Assembly: GCA_002368155.1 (NCBI GenBank)
Contig: AP018180.1
Coordinates: forward strand, 1,769,947 to 1,833,946
Length of the DNA stretch: 64,000 bases
Origin: Nostoc carneum NIES-2107
GTDB taxonomy: Bacteria; Cyanobacteriota; Cyanobacteriia; Cyanobacteriales; Nostocaceae
Direction of reading: 5' to 3'
In this document: piece after piece, positions 8,428 through 15,822 of the stretch
Position numbering within the stretch: the first letter of the stretch is position 1
Layout: the number at the start of each line of letters is the position of its first letter
The notes under the pieces: generated by a model
Told to the model about the DNA's origin: nothing
The model's input: the letters and a program-made list of their open reading frames with translations, nothing else
Databases searched by the model: none
Program-made: the position numbers and the translations under genes

Positions 8428-11400
8428 ATGGTAGTAATTACGATTCGGGAACAGCAGCCAATAGAACAGGGTTTTGCTGCAAGTTTGATTTTTGAGGGTG
8501 ATAGCGAATACCCAATTAATATTACTGACCCTTTTACACCGCAGCAAGAAAGGCAACTGGAATGGTATTTTGAGGAATGGCTGACTTACCCGATGTTGAA
8601 CGGGAGGAAAGCGGAAGCGGCGAAAACCAGTGTTGCTAGTTACGGCGAAAGTTTATTTAACCAGGTTTTTAAGGCTGATATTGATGCTTATAGCCATTAT
8701 CGCCAACTGCGGGGCAATCTGAAGCAGGTAAAAATTGAGATAGTGGGTAATAGTCCCGAATTTCATGCGCTGCACTGGGAAGCTATGCAGGATAAGGATT
8801 GGCCGCGACCTTTGGCTGTGGATTGCGTAATGATACGTAAGCGCCTTGGTAAAGCGGCATCAGTGGCGGCAAAGATGGCGGAATCCCCAATTATTAACTT
8901 ATTGGTGGTAATTGCGCGACCGGATGAGGAGCATGATGTAGGTTATCGTACCATTGCGCGACCGTTGATTGAGGTAATTCAAAATAGCCAATTGCCTGTA
9001 AATATTGACTTATTGCGTCCGGGTACTTATGAAAGTTTAGAACGGCATTTAGAAGCTAAGGGTGCAGGATATTACCATATCATCCATTTTGACTGTCACG
9101 GGGCGTTGATGAGTTATGCAGATATTCAAGCGGGGGTGAAACGCAACCGATATACTTATCAAGCAAGGTGGGGACGGGAAGATATTCAACCCTATGAGGG
9201 GGTAAAAGCATTTTTGTTTTTGGATGGGGAAAGTAAGGGAAAAGCTGATCCGGTGGAAGCGGGGGAATTAGCAAAGTTGTTGACGGGGAAGGGGATTCCT
9301 GTTTGTATTCTCAATGCTTGTCAGTCGGGGAAGCAGGTACGAGGTAATGGAGAACAGGGAGATACGGGGGATGATGGAAGGGAGGCTAGGGAGACGAGTT
9401 TAGGTAGTCGGTTGATGACTGCGGGAATGCAAATGGTAGTTGCAATGGGGTATTCGGTGACGGTTTCCGCAGCGCGGTTGATGATGGAACAGGTTTATCA
9501 AAATTTGTTTGGCGGGAAGGAAATCACAGAAGCGATTCGGTTGGGGAGAAGGGAGTTATTTAATAATAAGACGCGGAAGGCTTATTTTAATACCAATATT
9601 GATTTAGAAGATTGGCTTTTGCCTGTGGTTTATAGTAACCAACAGGTAAATTTGAATTTGCGGAAGTTTATAGCTGAGGAAGAAGAAGCGTATTTTGAGA
9701 ACTTGGGGAATTTATATCAATATACGCCGCCAGAATATGGATTTATTGGACGAGATTTGGAGATATTAAAGATTGAAAAGGCTTTATTTCGCCATAATAT
9801 TTTGCTGTTGCAGGGAATGGGAGGTACAGGTAAAACTACGCTGTTAAATTATTTGCGTAGTTGGTGGCAAACAACGAACTTTGCACCAGAGATATTTTAT
9901 TTTGGTTATGATGAAAAAGCTTGGACGCTGACACAGATTTTGTTTGAAATTGGCAAGCGGGTATATAAAAAGTTTGAGTTTGCGAATTTTCAAGCAATGA
10001 ATTTAAATGTACAGAAACAGAAATTACTGGCGAAATTGCGGTCAGAAGCTCATGTTTTGATATTGGATAATTTGGAGTCGGTGACGGGACAAGCTTTAGC
10101 AATTCAAAATACCTTAGCATCCGATGAGCAACAGCAAATAAGAGATTTTTTGACAAGGTTGGTAGGGGGAGAAACGCGGGTAATTTTAGGTTCTCGCGGT
10201 GATGAAATTTGGTTAAAAGCAGCTTTTCAACAGAATGTTTATAAGTTGCGAGGATTGGATGCCGAAGCGAGGACGGAGTTATCTAATAAAATTTTAGAAC
10301 GGAATGTAGGAGATGAGCAGAAGATAGCGAAGATTCGGGAAGATGAGAATTTTAGGAAATTGATGAAGGTGTTAGCGGGGTATCCGTTAGCGATGGAAGT
10401 GGTGTTAGCGAATTTGAAAAATTTGTCATCTCAGGAGATTTTAGGGAAGCTGCAAGCAGCAGATATTAATTTAGATACGGGAAGTGAAGACAAAACCCAG
10501 AGTATTCTTAAATGTGTGGAATATTCCCATAGTAATTTGTCGTCGGATGCTCAGAAGTTGTTATTGTGTTTAGCTCCCTTTAGTGGGTTTATTGATAGAA
10601 GCGATATTGCTAATTATGCTAAACAATTACAGAAGTTAGAGCCATTTCATAATTATGATTTTGATAAGTTTGATGGGGCGATTCAAGAAGCGATAAATTG
10701 GGGTTTGCTCTCGCTGATGAATGAAGAGATTCCGCAATTATTACAAATTCAACCTGTTTTTCCCTTCTTTCTCAAAGCAAAATTAGCAGAACTCGATGCA
10801 GCTACTCGCGAAGCCTTACAGGAGGGTTTTAAAAACCACTATATTGGTTTAGCTCGTTCCTATAATCACTACATGGAATCGAAAGAACCGCAAGAAAGGC
10901 AGTTCGGGATTTTCTTCTGTCGGCTGGAATATGAAAACTTATATAATGCCTTGCATATTTGTTTAGAGAAACAAGAAACTGTTGATATTTTCTTTTGCTT
11001 ATTTCAATTCTTATATTTAAATCAAGATATACCAAATGCCTTAAATTTATCTGAATTTGTATCTCGTCTCCAAGAAACCTATCCAGATGAAATTAAAACA
11101 GGCGAGATGGGTTATAAAATGACGATGGTGCTAGATAGATTAGCTTACTGTTATAGGGTTACAAAAAACTATCTGCAAGCTAAAGATACATATCAAAAAA
11201 GTGTCGCAGCAAGTCAAAAACTCAGTGGTGTCTCAGAAAGAGAGAATCAATTAGGATTAGCTAGCACTTACCACCAGTTGGGAAATGGGTTGCCGAAGAG
11301 TTGCGAGAATACGACCAGGCACGGGATTATTATCAACAAGCCCTGGAAATATATATCGAATTTGGCGATCGCTATAGTTGTGCTAGGACTTACCACCAGT

Positions 11401-11472
11401 TGGGAATCGTTGCCGAAGAGTTGCGAGAATACGACCAGGCACGGGATTATTATCAACAAGCCCTGGAAATAA
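8428..11472 (+). CDS. CHAT protease-NB-ARC-TPR protein (bacterial NLR-like), in-frame N-terminal part
   Basis: The ATG at 8428 is a better start than the TTG two codons earlier. An N-terminal CHAT (caspase-like) domain has its catalytic pair in HFDCHG (His about 224) and LNACQSG (Cys about 298). An NB-ARC/STAND NTPase follows with GMGGTGKTT (about 463-471), Walker B VLILDNLE, GSRGDE and the GYPLA motif, then a winged helix and TPRs from about residue 900. Such proteins are thought to oligomerise on ligand sensing by the repeats and release the protease. At about 11285 a TPR repeat carries two extra bases. The frame then reads out-of-frame repeat DNA to a stop at 11470-11472. The TPR array continues to 12231. 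Confidence 0.85.
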   Translation: MVVITIREQQPIEQGFAASLIFEGDSEYPINITDPFTPQQERQLEWYFEEWLTYPMLNGRKAEAAKTSVASYGESLFNQVFKADIDAYSHYRQLRGNLKQVKIEIVGNSPEFHALHWEAMQDKDWPRPLAVDCVMIRKRLGKAASVAAKMAESPIINLLVVIARPDEEHDVGYRTIARPLIEVIQNSQLPVNIDLLRPGTYESLERHLEAKGAGYYHIIHFDCHGALMSYADIQAGVKRNRYTYQARWGREDIQPYEGVKAFLFLDGESKGKADPVEAGELAKLLTGKGIPVCILNACQSGKQVRGNGEQGDTGDDGREARETSLGSRLMTAGMQMVVAMGYSVTVSAARLMMEQVYQNLFGGKEITEAIRLGRRELFNNKTRKAYFNTNIDLEDWLLPVVYSNQQVNLNLRKFIAEEEEAYFENLGNLYQYTPPEYGFIGRDLEILKIEKALFRHNILLLQGMGGTGKTTLLNYLRSWWQTTNFAPEIFYFGYDEKAWTLTQILFEIGKRVYKKFEFANFQAMNLNVQKQKLLAKLRSEAHVLILDNLESVTGQALAIQNTLASDEQQQIRDFLTRLVGGETRVILGSRGDEIWLKAAFQQNVYKLRGLDAEARTELSNKILERNVGDEQKIAKIREDENFRKLMKVLAGYPLAMEVVLANLKNLSSQEILGKLQAADINLDTGSEDKTQSILKCVEYSHSNLSSDAQKLLLCLAPFSGFIDRSDIANYAKQLQKLEPFHNYDFDKFDGAIQEAINWGLLSLMNEEIPQLLQIQPVFPFFLKAKLAELDAATREALQEGFKNHYIGLARSYNHYMESKEPQERQFGIFFCRLEYENLYNALHICLEKQETVDIFFCLFQFLYLNQDIPNALNLSEFVSRLQETYPDEIKTGEMGYKMTMVLDRLAYCYRVTKNYLQAKDTYQKSVAASQKLSGVSERENQLGLASTYHQLGNGLPKSCENTTRHGIIINKPWKYISNLAIAIVVLGLTTSWESLPKSCENTTRHGIIINKPWK

Positions 11473-12000
11473 AAATCGAATTTGGCGATCGCTATAGTTG
11501 TGCTAGCACTTACCACCAGTTGGGAAGTTGCCCAAGAGTTGCGAGAATACGACCAGGCACGGGATTATTATCAACAAGCCCTGGAAATAAAAATCGAATT
11601 TGGCGATCGCTATAGTTGTGCTAGCACTTACCACCAGTTGGGAATCGTTGCCCAAGAGTTGCGAGAATACGACCAGGCACGGGATTATTATCAACAAGCC
11701 CTGGAAATAAATATCGAATTTGGCGATCGCTATAGTTGTGCTAGGACTTACCACCAGTTGGGAAGGGTTGCCGAAGAGTTGCGAGAATACGACCAGGCAC
11801 GGGATTATTATCTACAAGCACTGGAAATTTTTATCGAATTTGGCGATCGCTATGAATGTGCTGGGACTTACCACCAGTTGGGAATCGTTGCCCAAGAGTT
11901 GCGAGAATACGACCAGGCACGGGATTATTATCTACAAGCCCTGGAAATAAAAATCGAATTTGGCGATCGCTATAGTTGTGCTAGCACTTACTATCAGCTT
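11271..12000 (+). repeat. Tandem 120-bp TPR-coding repeats, six near-identical copies
   Basis: The anchor CCACCAGTTG recurs at 11271, 11393, 11513, 11631, 11751 and 11871, with a degenerate seventh at 11991, giving unit lengths 122, 120, 118, 120, 120 and 120 bp. Each unit encodes 40 residues (core REYDQARDYYQQALEI). Copies are almost invariant except at a few codons: the residue after ALEI is Y, K, K, N, F, K; the residue after CA is R, S, S, R, G, S; and the one after HQLG also varies. Between GGGAA and GTTGCC the copies have 4, 2, 0, 2, 2 and 2 bases, so copies 1 and 3 shift frame in opposite directions. Confidence 0.95.
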
Positions 12001-12231
12001 GGAAAAGTAGCAGAAGAATTAGGAGATTTGGAAGAAGCAAAAGCCAATTACCTACAAGATTTGGTAATTACAAATGAGTTTAATGATGAGAATGGTTTGG
12101 GTATTTCCCTGCGTAATCTTGCCCGTTTTTATCAAACTACCCAGGATGAGGATTTATTAACAGAGGTAGCGAAGATATTCGGGATAACGGTGGAGGAATT
12201 GAAGGAAGCAATAATCACTAGTGAGGAGTAA
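11482..12231 (+). CDS. C-terminal TPR part of the CHAT-NB-ARC-TPR gene (after compensating frameshifts)
   Basis: This reading frame is the same as that of the CHAT-NB-ARC part. Authentic TPR sequence resumes at about 11527 (VAQELREYDQ) and runs through four near-identical 40-residue repeats and one diverged repeat to a capping segment that ends EELKEAIITSEE. The first ~15 residues from the TTG at 11482 are out-of-frame repeat DNA and are not expected in the real protein. The 11290-11525 stretch is open in the +3 frame (LREYDQARDYY repeats), so an intact protein needs two shifts. Either the gene is broken or phase-variable, or the two 2-base differences are assembly errors in the repeats. Confidence 0.7.
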   Translation: MAIAIVVLALTTSWEVAQELREYDQARDYYQQALEIKIEFGDRYSCASTYHQLGIVAQELREYDQARDYYQQALEINIEFGDRYSCARTYHQLGRVAEELREYDQARDYYLQALEIFIEFGDRYECAGTYHQLGIVAQELREYDQARDYYLQALEIKIEFGDRYSCASTYYQLGKVAEELGDLEEAKANYLQDLVITNEFNDENGLGISLRNLARFYQTTQDEDLLTEVAKIFGITVEELKEAIITSEE

Positions 12232-12555
12232 GCGATCGCATTTTGGGTTGATGGAGTGCGATCGTATTTTGGGTTTTGTGGAGTGCGATCGTGTTTTGGA
12301 GTTGTGGAGTGCGATCGCGTTTTGGCATGATCTCCTCGATAATTATTGTGCGATCGCGTTTTGGGGTTGTGGAGTGCGATCGCATTTTGGGTTTGTGGAG
12401 TGCGATCGCGTTTTGGCATGATCTCCTCAATAATTATTGTGCGATCGCGTTTTTGGTATGATGTCCTCGATAATTATTGTGCGATCGCGTTTTGGGTTTG
12501 TGGAGTGCGATCGCGTTTTGGCATGATGTCCTCAATAATTATTGTGCGATCGCAC
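12232..12555. repeat. Dense HIP1 (GCGATCGC) tandem cluster
   Basis: About 324 bp contain eleven GCGATCG cores, nine of them perfect GCGATCGC octamers. They are spaced by two linkers: a short one (TTTTGGGTTTGTGGAGT and variants) and a longer one (TTTTGGCATGATCTCCTC plus GATAATTATTGT). It lies between the ends of the TPR gene and the convergent small membrane protein gene. Reading frames in it are by-products of the repeats. Confidence 0.9.
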
Positions 12556-12567
12556 CGCTTAACGAAG

Positions 12568-13026
12568 TTATTTTCCAGGTGGTAAAGTTCCCCCATCTCC
12601 TTTATCGGTATATTGACAATAAACATTCAAGCCAATTTTGAGAATGTAGAGAACAATAATAGTAGCAATTGATGGATCGAGGGGAATTGCAGTTAAAGCC
12701 ATAAGAGATGTAATTGCTGCTGTAAGTAACACAGCGTTTTCTGGACTTTTGGTATAATCACTCAAACGAGCCCGAAAACCTTCATCTCCACAAAGTTCAT
12801 CTCGCAAGACATCTAATGTAGTTTGCCAGATTTTTTTTACTCCCATCGCGGATTGTCCGTGTTTTTCAATCCACAGTTCTTCAAAAGAGGTTTCGAGATT
12901 ACCATTGTGACGTGCTACCGCATCAATGGCTGTGTGTGCTGGTTGATATTCTTTGAGTAATTCGCGTACTGAATTAATTTCGTCTAGACTTAGTTGTGCA
13001 TTCATATAAGTAGTAGGTCGATGCAA
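12568..13026 (-). CDS. Small membrane protein with N-terminal helical domain, unknown function
   Basis: I do not recognise this 152-residue protein. The start may be the ATG eight codons in (MNAQLSL). Residues about 10-60 form a compact helical segment (LDEINSVRELLKEY through SFEELWIEKHG) resembling the small adaptor or effector-associated domains often linked to STAND and CHAT conflict proteins. Residues about 98-137 are hydrophobic and probably form one or two membrane segments, followed by a polar tail. It converges on the CHAT-NB-ARC-TPR gene. A functional link is an inference from position only. Confidence 0.6.
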   Translation of the reverse strand: MHRPTTYMNAQLSLDEINSVRELLKEYQPAHTAIDAVARHNGNLETSFEELWIEKHGQSAMGVKKIWQTTLDVLRDELCGDEGFRARLSDYTKSPENAVLLTAAITSLMALTAIPLDPSIATIIVLYILKIGLNVYCQYTDKGDGGTLPPGK

Positions 13027-13299
13027 TTAAAGATAGTTGCTAAGGGTTGTCATTTGTCATTTGTCATTGGTCATTGGTAAAGGTTTCAAGCCTATTTGGT
13101 TTATTTCCAGCGATTTACTTACTATTTATCAAGTAAATCTTAACTGTTAAACGGCGGTAAATCCAAAATCTGCATTTGGAATTACGCGCAACAACAAGAA
13201 AATTCTACACTGATTTTTGTAATAAGTTTGTTCCCTTGCTGATATTCTATTTTACAAGGCTTCTTTAATGTTTAAGAATCAGCAAAAGTCTTCTTTAAT

Positions 13300-13737
13300 A
13301 TGCCAATTGTTAATCAGCTAATAGAAATTCCCACCCAAGCAGGAATTAATATTCATAACATCACACCGCAAATTCAGGATTGTATTGCTTCTACATCGAT
13401 TCAAAATGGACAAGCTTTAGTATTTTCTCGACACACAACAACAGCCTTAGCTATTAACGAAAACGAAGAAAGGCTGTTAGAAGATATCAAAGTTTTTTTG
13501 CGGAAATTAGCACCAGAATCAGACCGATACTTACATAATGATTTGCATTTAAGGATTGTCCCAGAAAATGAACCAATGAATGCTCATTCTCATTTAATGG
13601 CAATGATGCTCAGTACTAGTGAAGTAATTCCGATTGTAGATGGAAAATTAGCTTTAGGAACTTGGCAATCTGTTTTATTTTTTGAATTAGATGGGCCGCG
13701 ACAAAGAACAGTTTTTGTCCAAATTTCTGGAGAGTAG
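13300..13737 (+). CDS. YjbQ family protein (UPF0047)
   Basis: A 145-residue single-domain protein of the YjbQ/UPF0047 family. Family signatures are present: SRHTTTALAINENEE (about 44-58), HNDLHLR (about 80-86), NAHSHL (about 95-100) and the closing GTWQSVLFFELDGPRQR. The conserved histidines are those proposed to form the active site. Some members show weak thiamine-phosphate synthase activity, but the physiological role is unsettled. Length is typical. It stands alone, with short TGTCATT tandem repeats upstream near 13050. Confidence 0.9.
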   Translation: MPIVNQLIEIPTQAGINIHNITPQIQDCIASTSIQNGQALVFSRHTTTALAINENEERLLEDIKVFLRKLAPESDRYLHNDLHLRIVPENEPMNAHSHLMAMMLSTSEVIPIVDGKLALGTWQSVLFFELDGPRQRTVFVQISGE

Positions 13738-13798
13738 GAAATAAAGATGAGATAAATTTCAGGATTGACGCAACTGGTAAACTCATCTTCTGGTTTAA

Positions 13799-13826
13799 GA
13801 GTCAAGGGTCAAGGGTCAAGGGTCAA
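13799..13826. repeat. Short tandem repeat (GTCAAGG heptamers)
   Basis: Four tandem copies of the 7-mer AGGGTCA, typical of the short tandemly repeated repetitive sequences of heterocystous cyanobacteria. It abuts and slightly overlaps the 3' end of the PEP-CTERM gene at 13823. Confidence 0.7.
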
Positions 13827-14656
13827 AAATTCAGGTCTTTGGTGTCAGTTTTAGTGAATTTCGGTGAACTAATACCTTTACTACGTTGGCGTAATCTTAA
13901 AATGGTGCCGGAAACACCAACAAGTAAGAAAGCCAAACTAGGATTTGGTTCTGGAACTGCAACAATGCTCACCCTATTAATACCTAAAGCACGATTGGGC
14001 ACAGAACTGCTAAAAACAAGCCGTGAGATATTGGCTGTATCACTGCGAATTCCTAAGAATGATGCAGAATTATCTAGTAATAGCGAAGAAGTTCCTTGGA
14101 TTGAGAAGCTACCTAGTAGGTTATCCGCTTGATCAAAAGCTGAGATAAATGCTGTAAATTCTGGAGTATCGTCTACAGTTATTTGAGTACCAGCAGCAAA
14201 TACAGGCTTGTCAAAATTAATAGTTATCGGCCCAGGATTACCAATAGCAGGAAATGTACCTGGTCGAAGACCTGTAAATAAGACAAAATCACCATCAGCA
14301 AAGTTAGTGGGAACACCTTGAGGAATAGTGCTGGTTTTAAAGACAAATGGTGGAGTTACACCAGGAAAATTAGGGATATTTACATTCATACCTAATCCGC
14401 CTTGAGATGTTGCGGAAAAAGAGTTAGGCAAAAAATCTGCTGGGTTGGGATTGGGATTAAAGGGATTGTAGACTTTGCCTAAACTAGACCAGTCAATTTG
14501 ATCATTACTTTCTAAAGCAGCACGGGAATTTACTAATGTAGCCGCTTTAACTTGTAATGGTGTAACTGCTAAAAAAGCTGTTATTGCTAGGTTTGTAGTA
14601 ATTATTGGTAAATATTTGATTGAAAAATTCAGTATTGTTTTTGTGGTAAATATCAC
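13823..14656 (-). CDS. PEP-CTERM sorting domain protein
   Basis: A 277-residue exported protein. An N-terminal signal peptide (hydrophobic ITTNLAITAFLAVTP, ending VKAA) is followed by a beta-rich region of about 200 residues with no catalytic motif I recognise. The C-terminus has the exosortase signal: VPEP, a hydrophobic helix (SLAFLLVGVSGTILRL) and RLRQR. About 20 further residues follow the basic cluster, longer than the usual short tail. The last codons lie in or next to a heptamer repeat, which may have extended the tail. Such proteins are processed by exosortase and go to the cell surface or extracellular matrix. Confidence 0.85.
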   Translation of the reverse strand: MIFTTKTILNFSIKYLPIITTNLAITAFLAVTPLQVKAATLVNSRAALESNDQIDWSSLGKVYNPFNPNPNPADFLPNSFSATSQGGLGMNVNIPNFPGVTPPFVFKTSTIPQGVPTNFADGDFVLFTGLRPGTFPAIGNPGPITINFDKPVFAAGTQITVDDTPEFTAFISAFDQADNLLGSFSIQGTSSLLLDNSASFLGIRSDTANISRLVFSSSVPNRALGINRVSIVAVPEPNPSLAFLLVGVSGTILRLRQRSKGISSPKFTKTDTKDLNF

Positions 14657-14919
14657 TTAATTATCCTCAATTATGCATTATTACTGATGAAGATATGGCT
14701 AATGTTCAGTGCAACTTATCTTTCATCGTCTAGTAAATTGAGCAGCATGATGATGAATTTACATTAAAATTATGTAAAAGTACTGAATATATAGCAAAAA
14801 TCAGCAAAAACTCTACCTAGAAAGAAAATCACTAATGAGGCTTTGCTGAAGTGAGGATGTAGTGCTACTAAGCAACATGATTGTAAAGTGTTGTTTAGCA
14901 GCAAGTTCAGCATGGGCAA

Positions 14920-15594
14920 CTAATCCAAATTAAATTCTGCAAACTCTAGTTGCCCAAACAATTGATTTTTATCGATTGCTGATAAAACCTGATTATTAGC
15001 ACGGTCAGAATTTAAAGCCTGAACTACTAACTGCGCTACATCTGCACGATGGATACTGCCAACAATCCGCGGATCTGCGGTTAAAACTCCATTGCCTGTT
15101 GCAGGTTCCGATTTAAGACCACCGGGACGGATGATGGTATAAGTGAGTCCACTGGCAATTAAATATTGTTCTGCCTTGTCTTTTTCTAGCAAGATGTCTT
15201 TTAAAGCTGCTAAAGCTTGAGGAGATAATGCGCCAATACTATCCCCAGTGCCAATGGAAGAAACCAGAATAAACTTTTTGACTCCAGCTTTGACAGCCGC
15301 ATCAATCAAATTTTTATTACCAGGGTAATCGGGCCTATTAGTTTCATTAGGTAAACCGCCCAAAGTACTAATAACAGTATCGATGGGTGCATCTGCAAGA
15401 ATGGCACGTTCTACATCTTCTGCGTTTAAGGCATCTCCAAACACCACTTGAATACCTAAAGCCTCTAGTTCAGCAGCAGCGGCTTCGGTTCTCAGTAAGG
15501 CTTTAACCTTCAGTTGTTGTGCTGTTAAATTGGCTATTTCTCGACCAACGCCACGGCTGGCCCCAGCTAGAAAAATGTAAGATGCCTGTGTCAT
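14920..15594 (-). CDS. NAD(P)-binding, NmrA/atypical SDR family protein
   Basis: A 224-residue Rossmann-fold protein. The nucleotide-binding motif GASRGVGRE is at about 11-19, followed by LLRTEAAAAEL, DALNAEDVERAI and the segment FILVSSIGTGDS; ASGLTYTIIRPGGL is characteristic of the NmrA/YwnB-like atypical SDRs. Family members act as NAD(P)H sensors, reductases or assembly factors, so the substrate is undetermined. It is a monocistronic gene on the minus strand, divergent from the WD40 kinase. No lesion is seen. Confidence 0.88.
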   Translation of the reverse strand: MTQASYIFLAGASRGVGREIANLTAQQLKVKALLRTEAAAAELEALGIQVVFGDALNAEDVERAILADAPIDTVISTLGGLPNETNRPDYPGNKNLIDAAVKAGVKKFILVSSIGTGDSIGALSPQALAALKDILLEKDKAEQYLIASGLTYTIIRPGGLKSEPATGNGVLTADPRIVGSIHRADVAQLVVQALNSDRANNQVLSAIDKNQLFGQLEFAEFNLD

Positions 15595-15822
15595 AGCTGA
15601 TTGTGATTTCTGTTTTAGGAATGATGATGCTCAAAGGATTTTAACAAAACATCGATGAGAATTTTGAGCGGTTACCATTAACCGAGTGTCAACTGAAATT
15701 AGCCTGACTGCAATAGCCGGAAAAAGGTACAAAACCTTTCCCCCTTGCCCCTTAACCTTTTCCCGACTTCTGCAAGTCCATTTACCATAGATGTAATCTG
15801 GCTGAAAGTTTGGCAGGAAATT

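Noticed and set aside
11268-11950. Several overlapping frames on both strands of the TPR repeat array
   Set aside because: The 120-bp unit is a multiple of three, so every open frame is repeated. Only the LREYDQARDYY frame has TPR character.
12132-12585. Five overlapping small reading frames in the HIP1 cluster
   Set aside because: They are translations of the tandem GCGATCGC repeat on both strands, with no ribosome-binding sites or composition of real genes.
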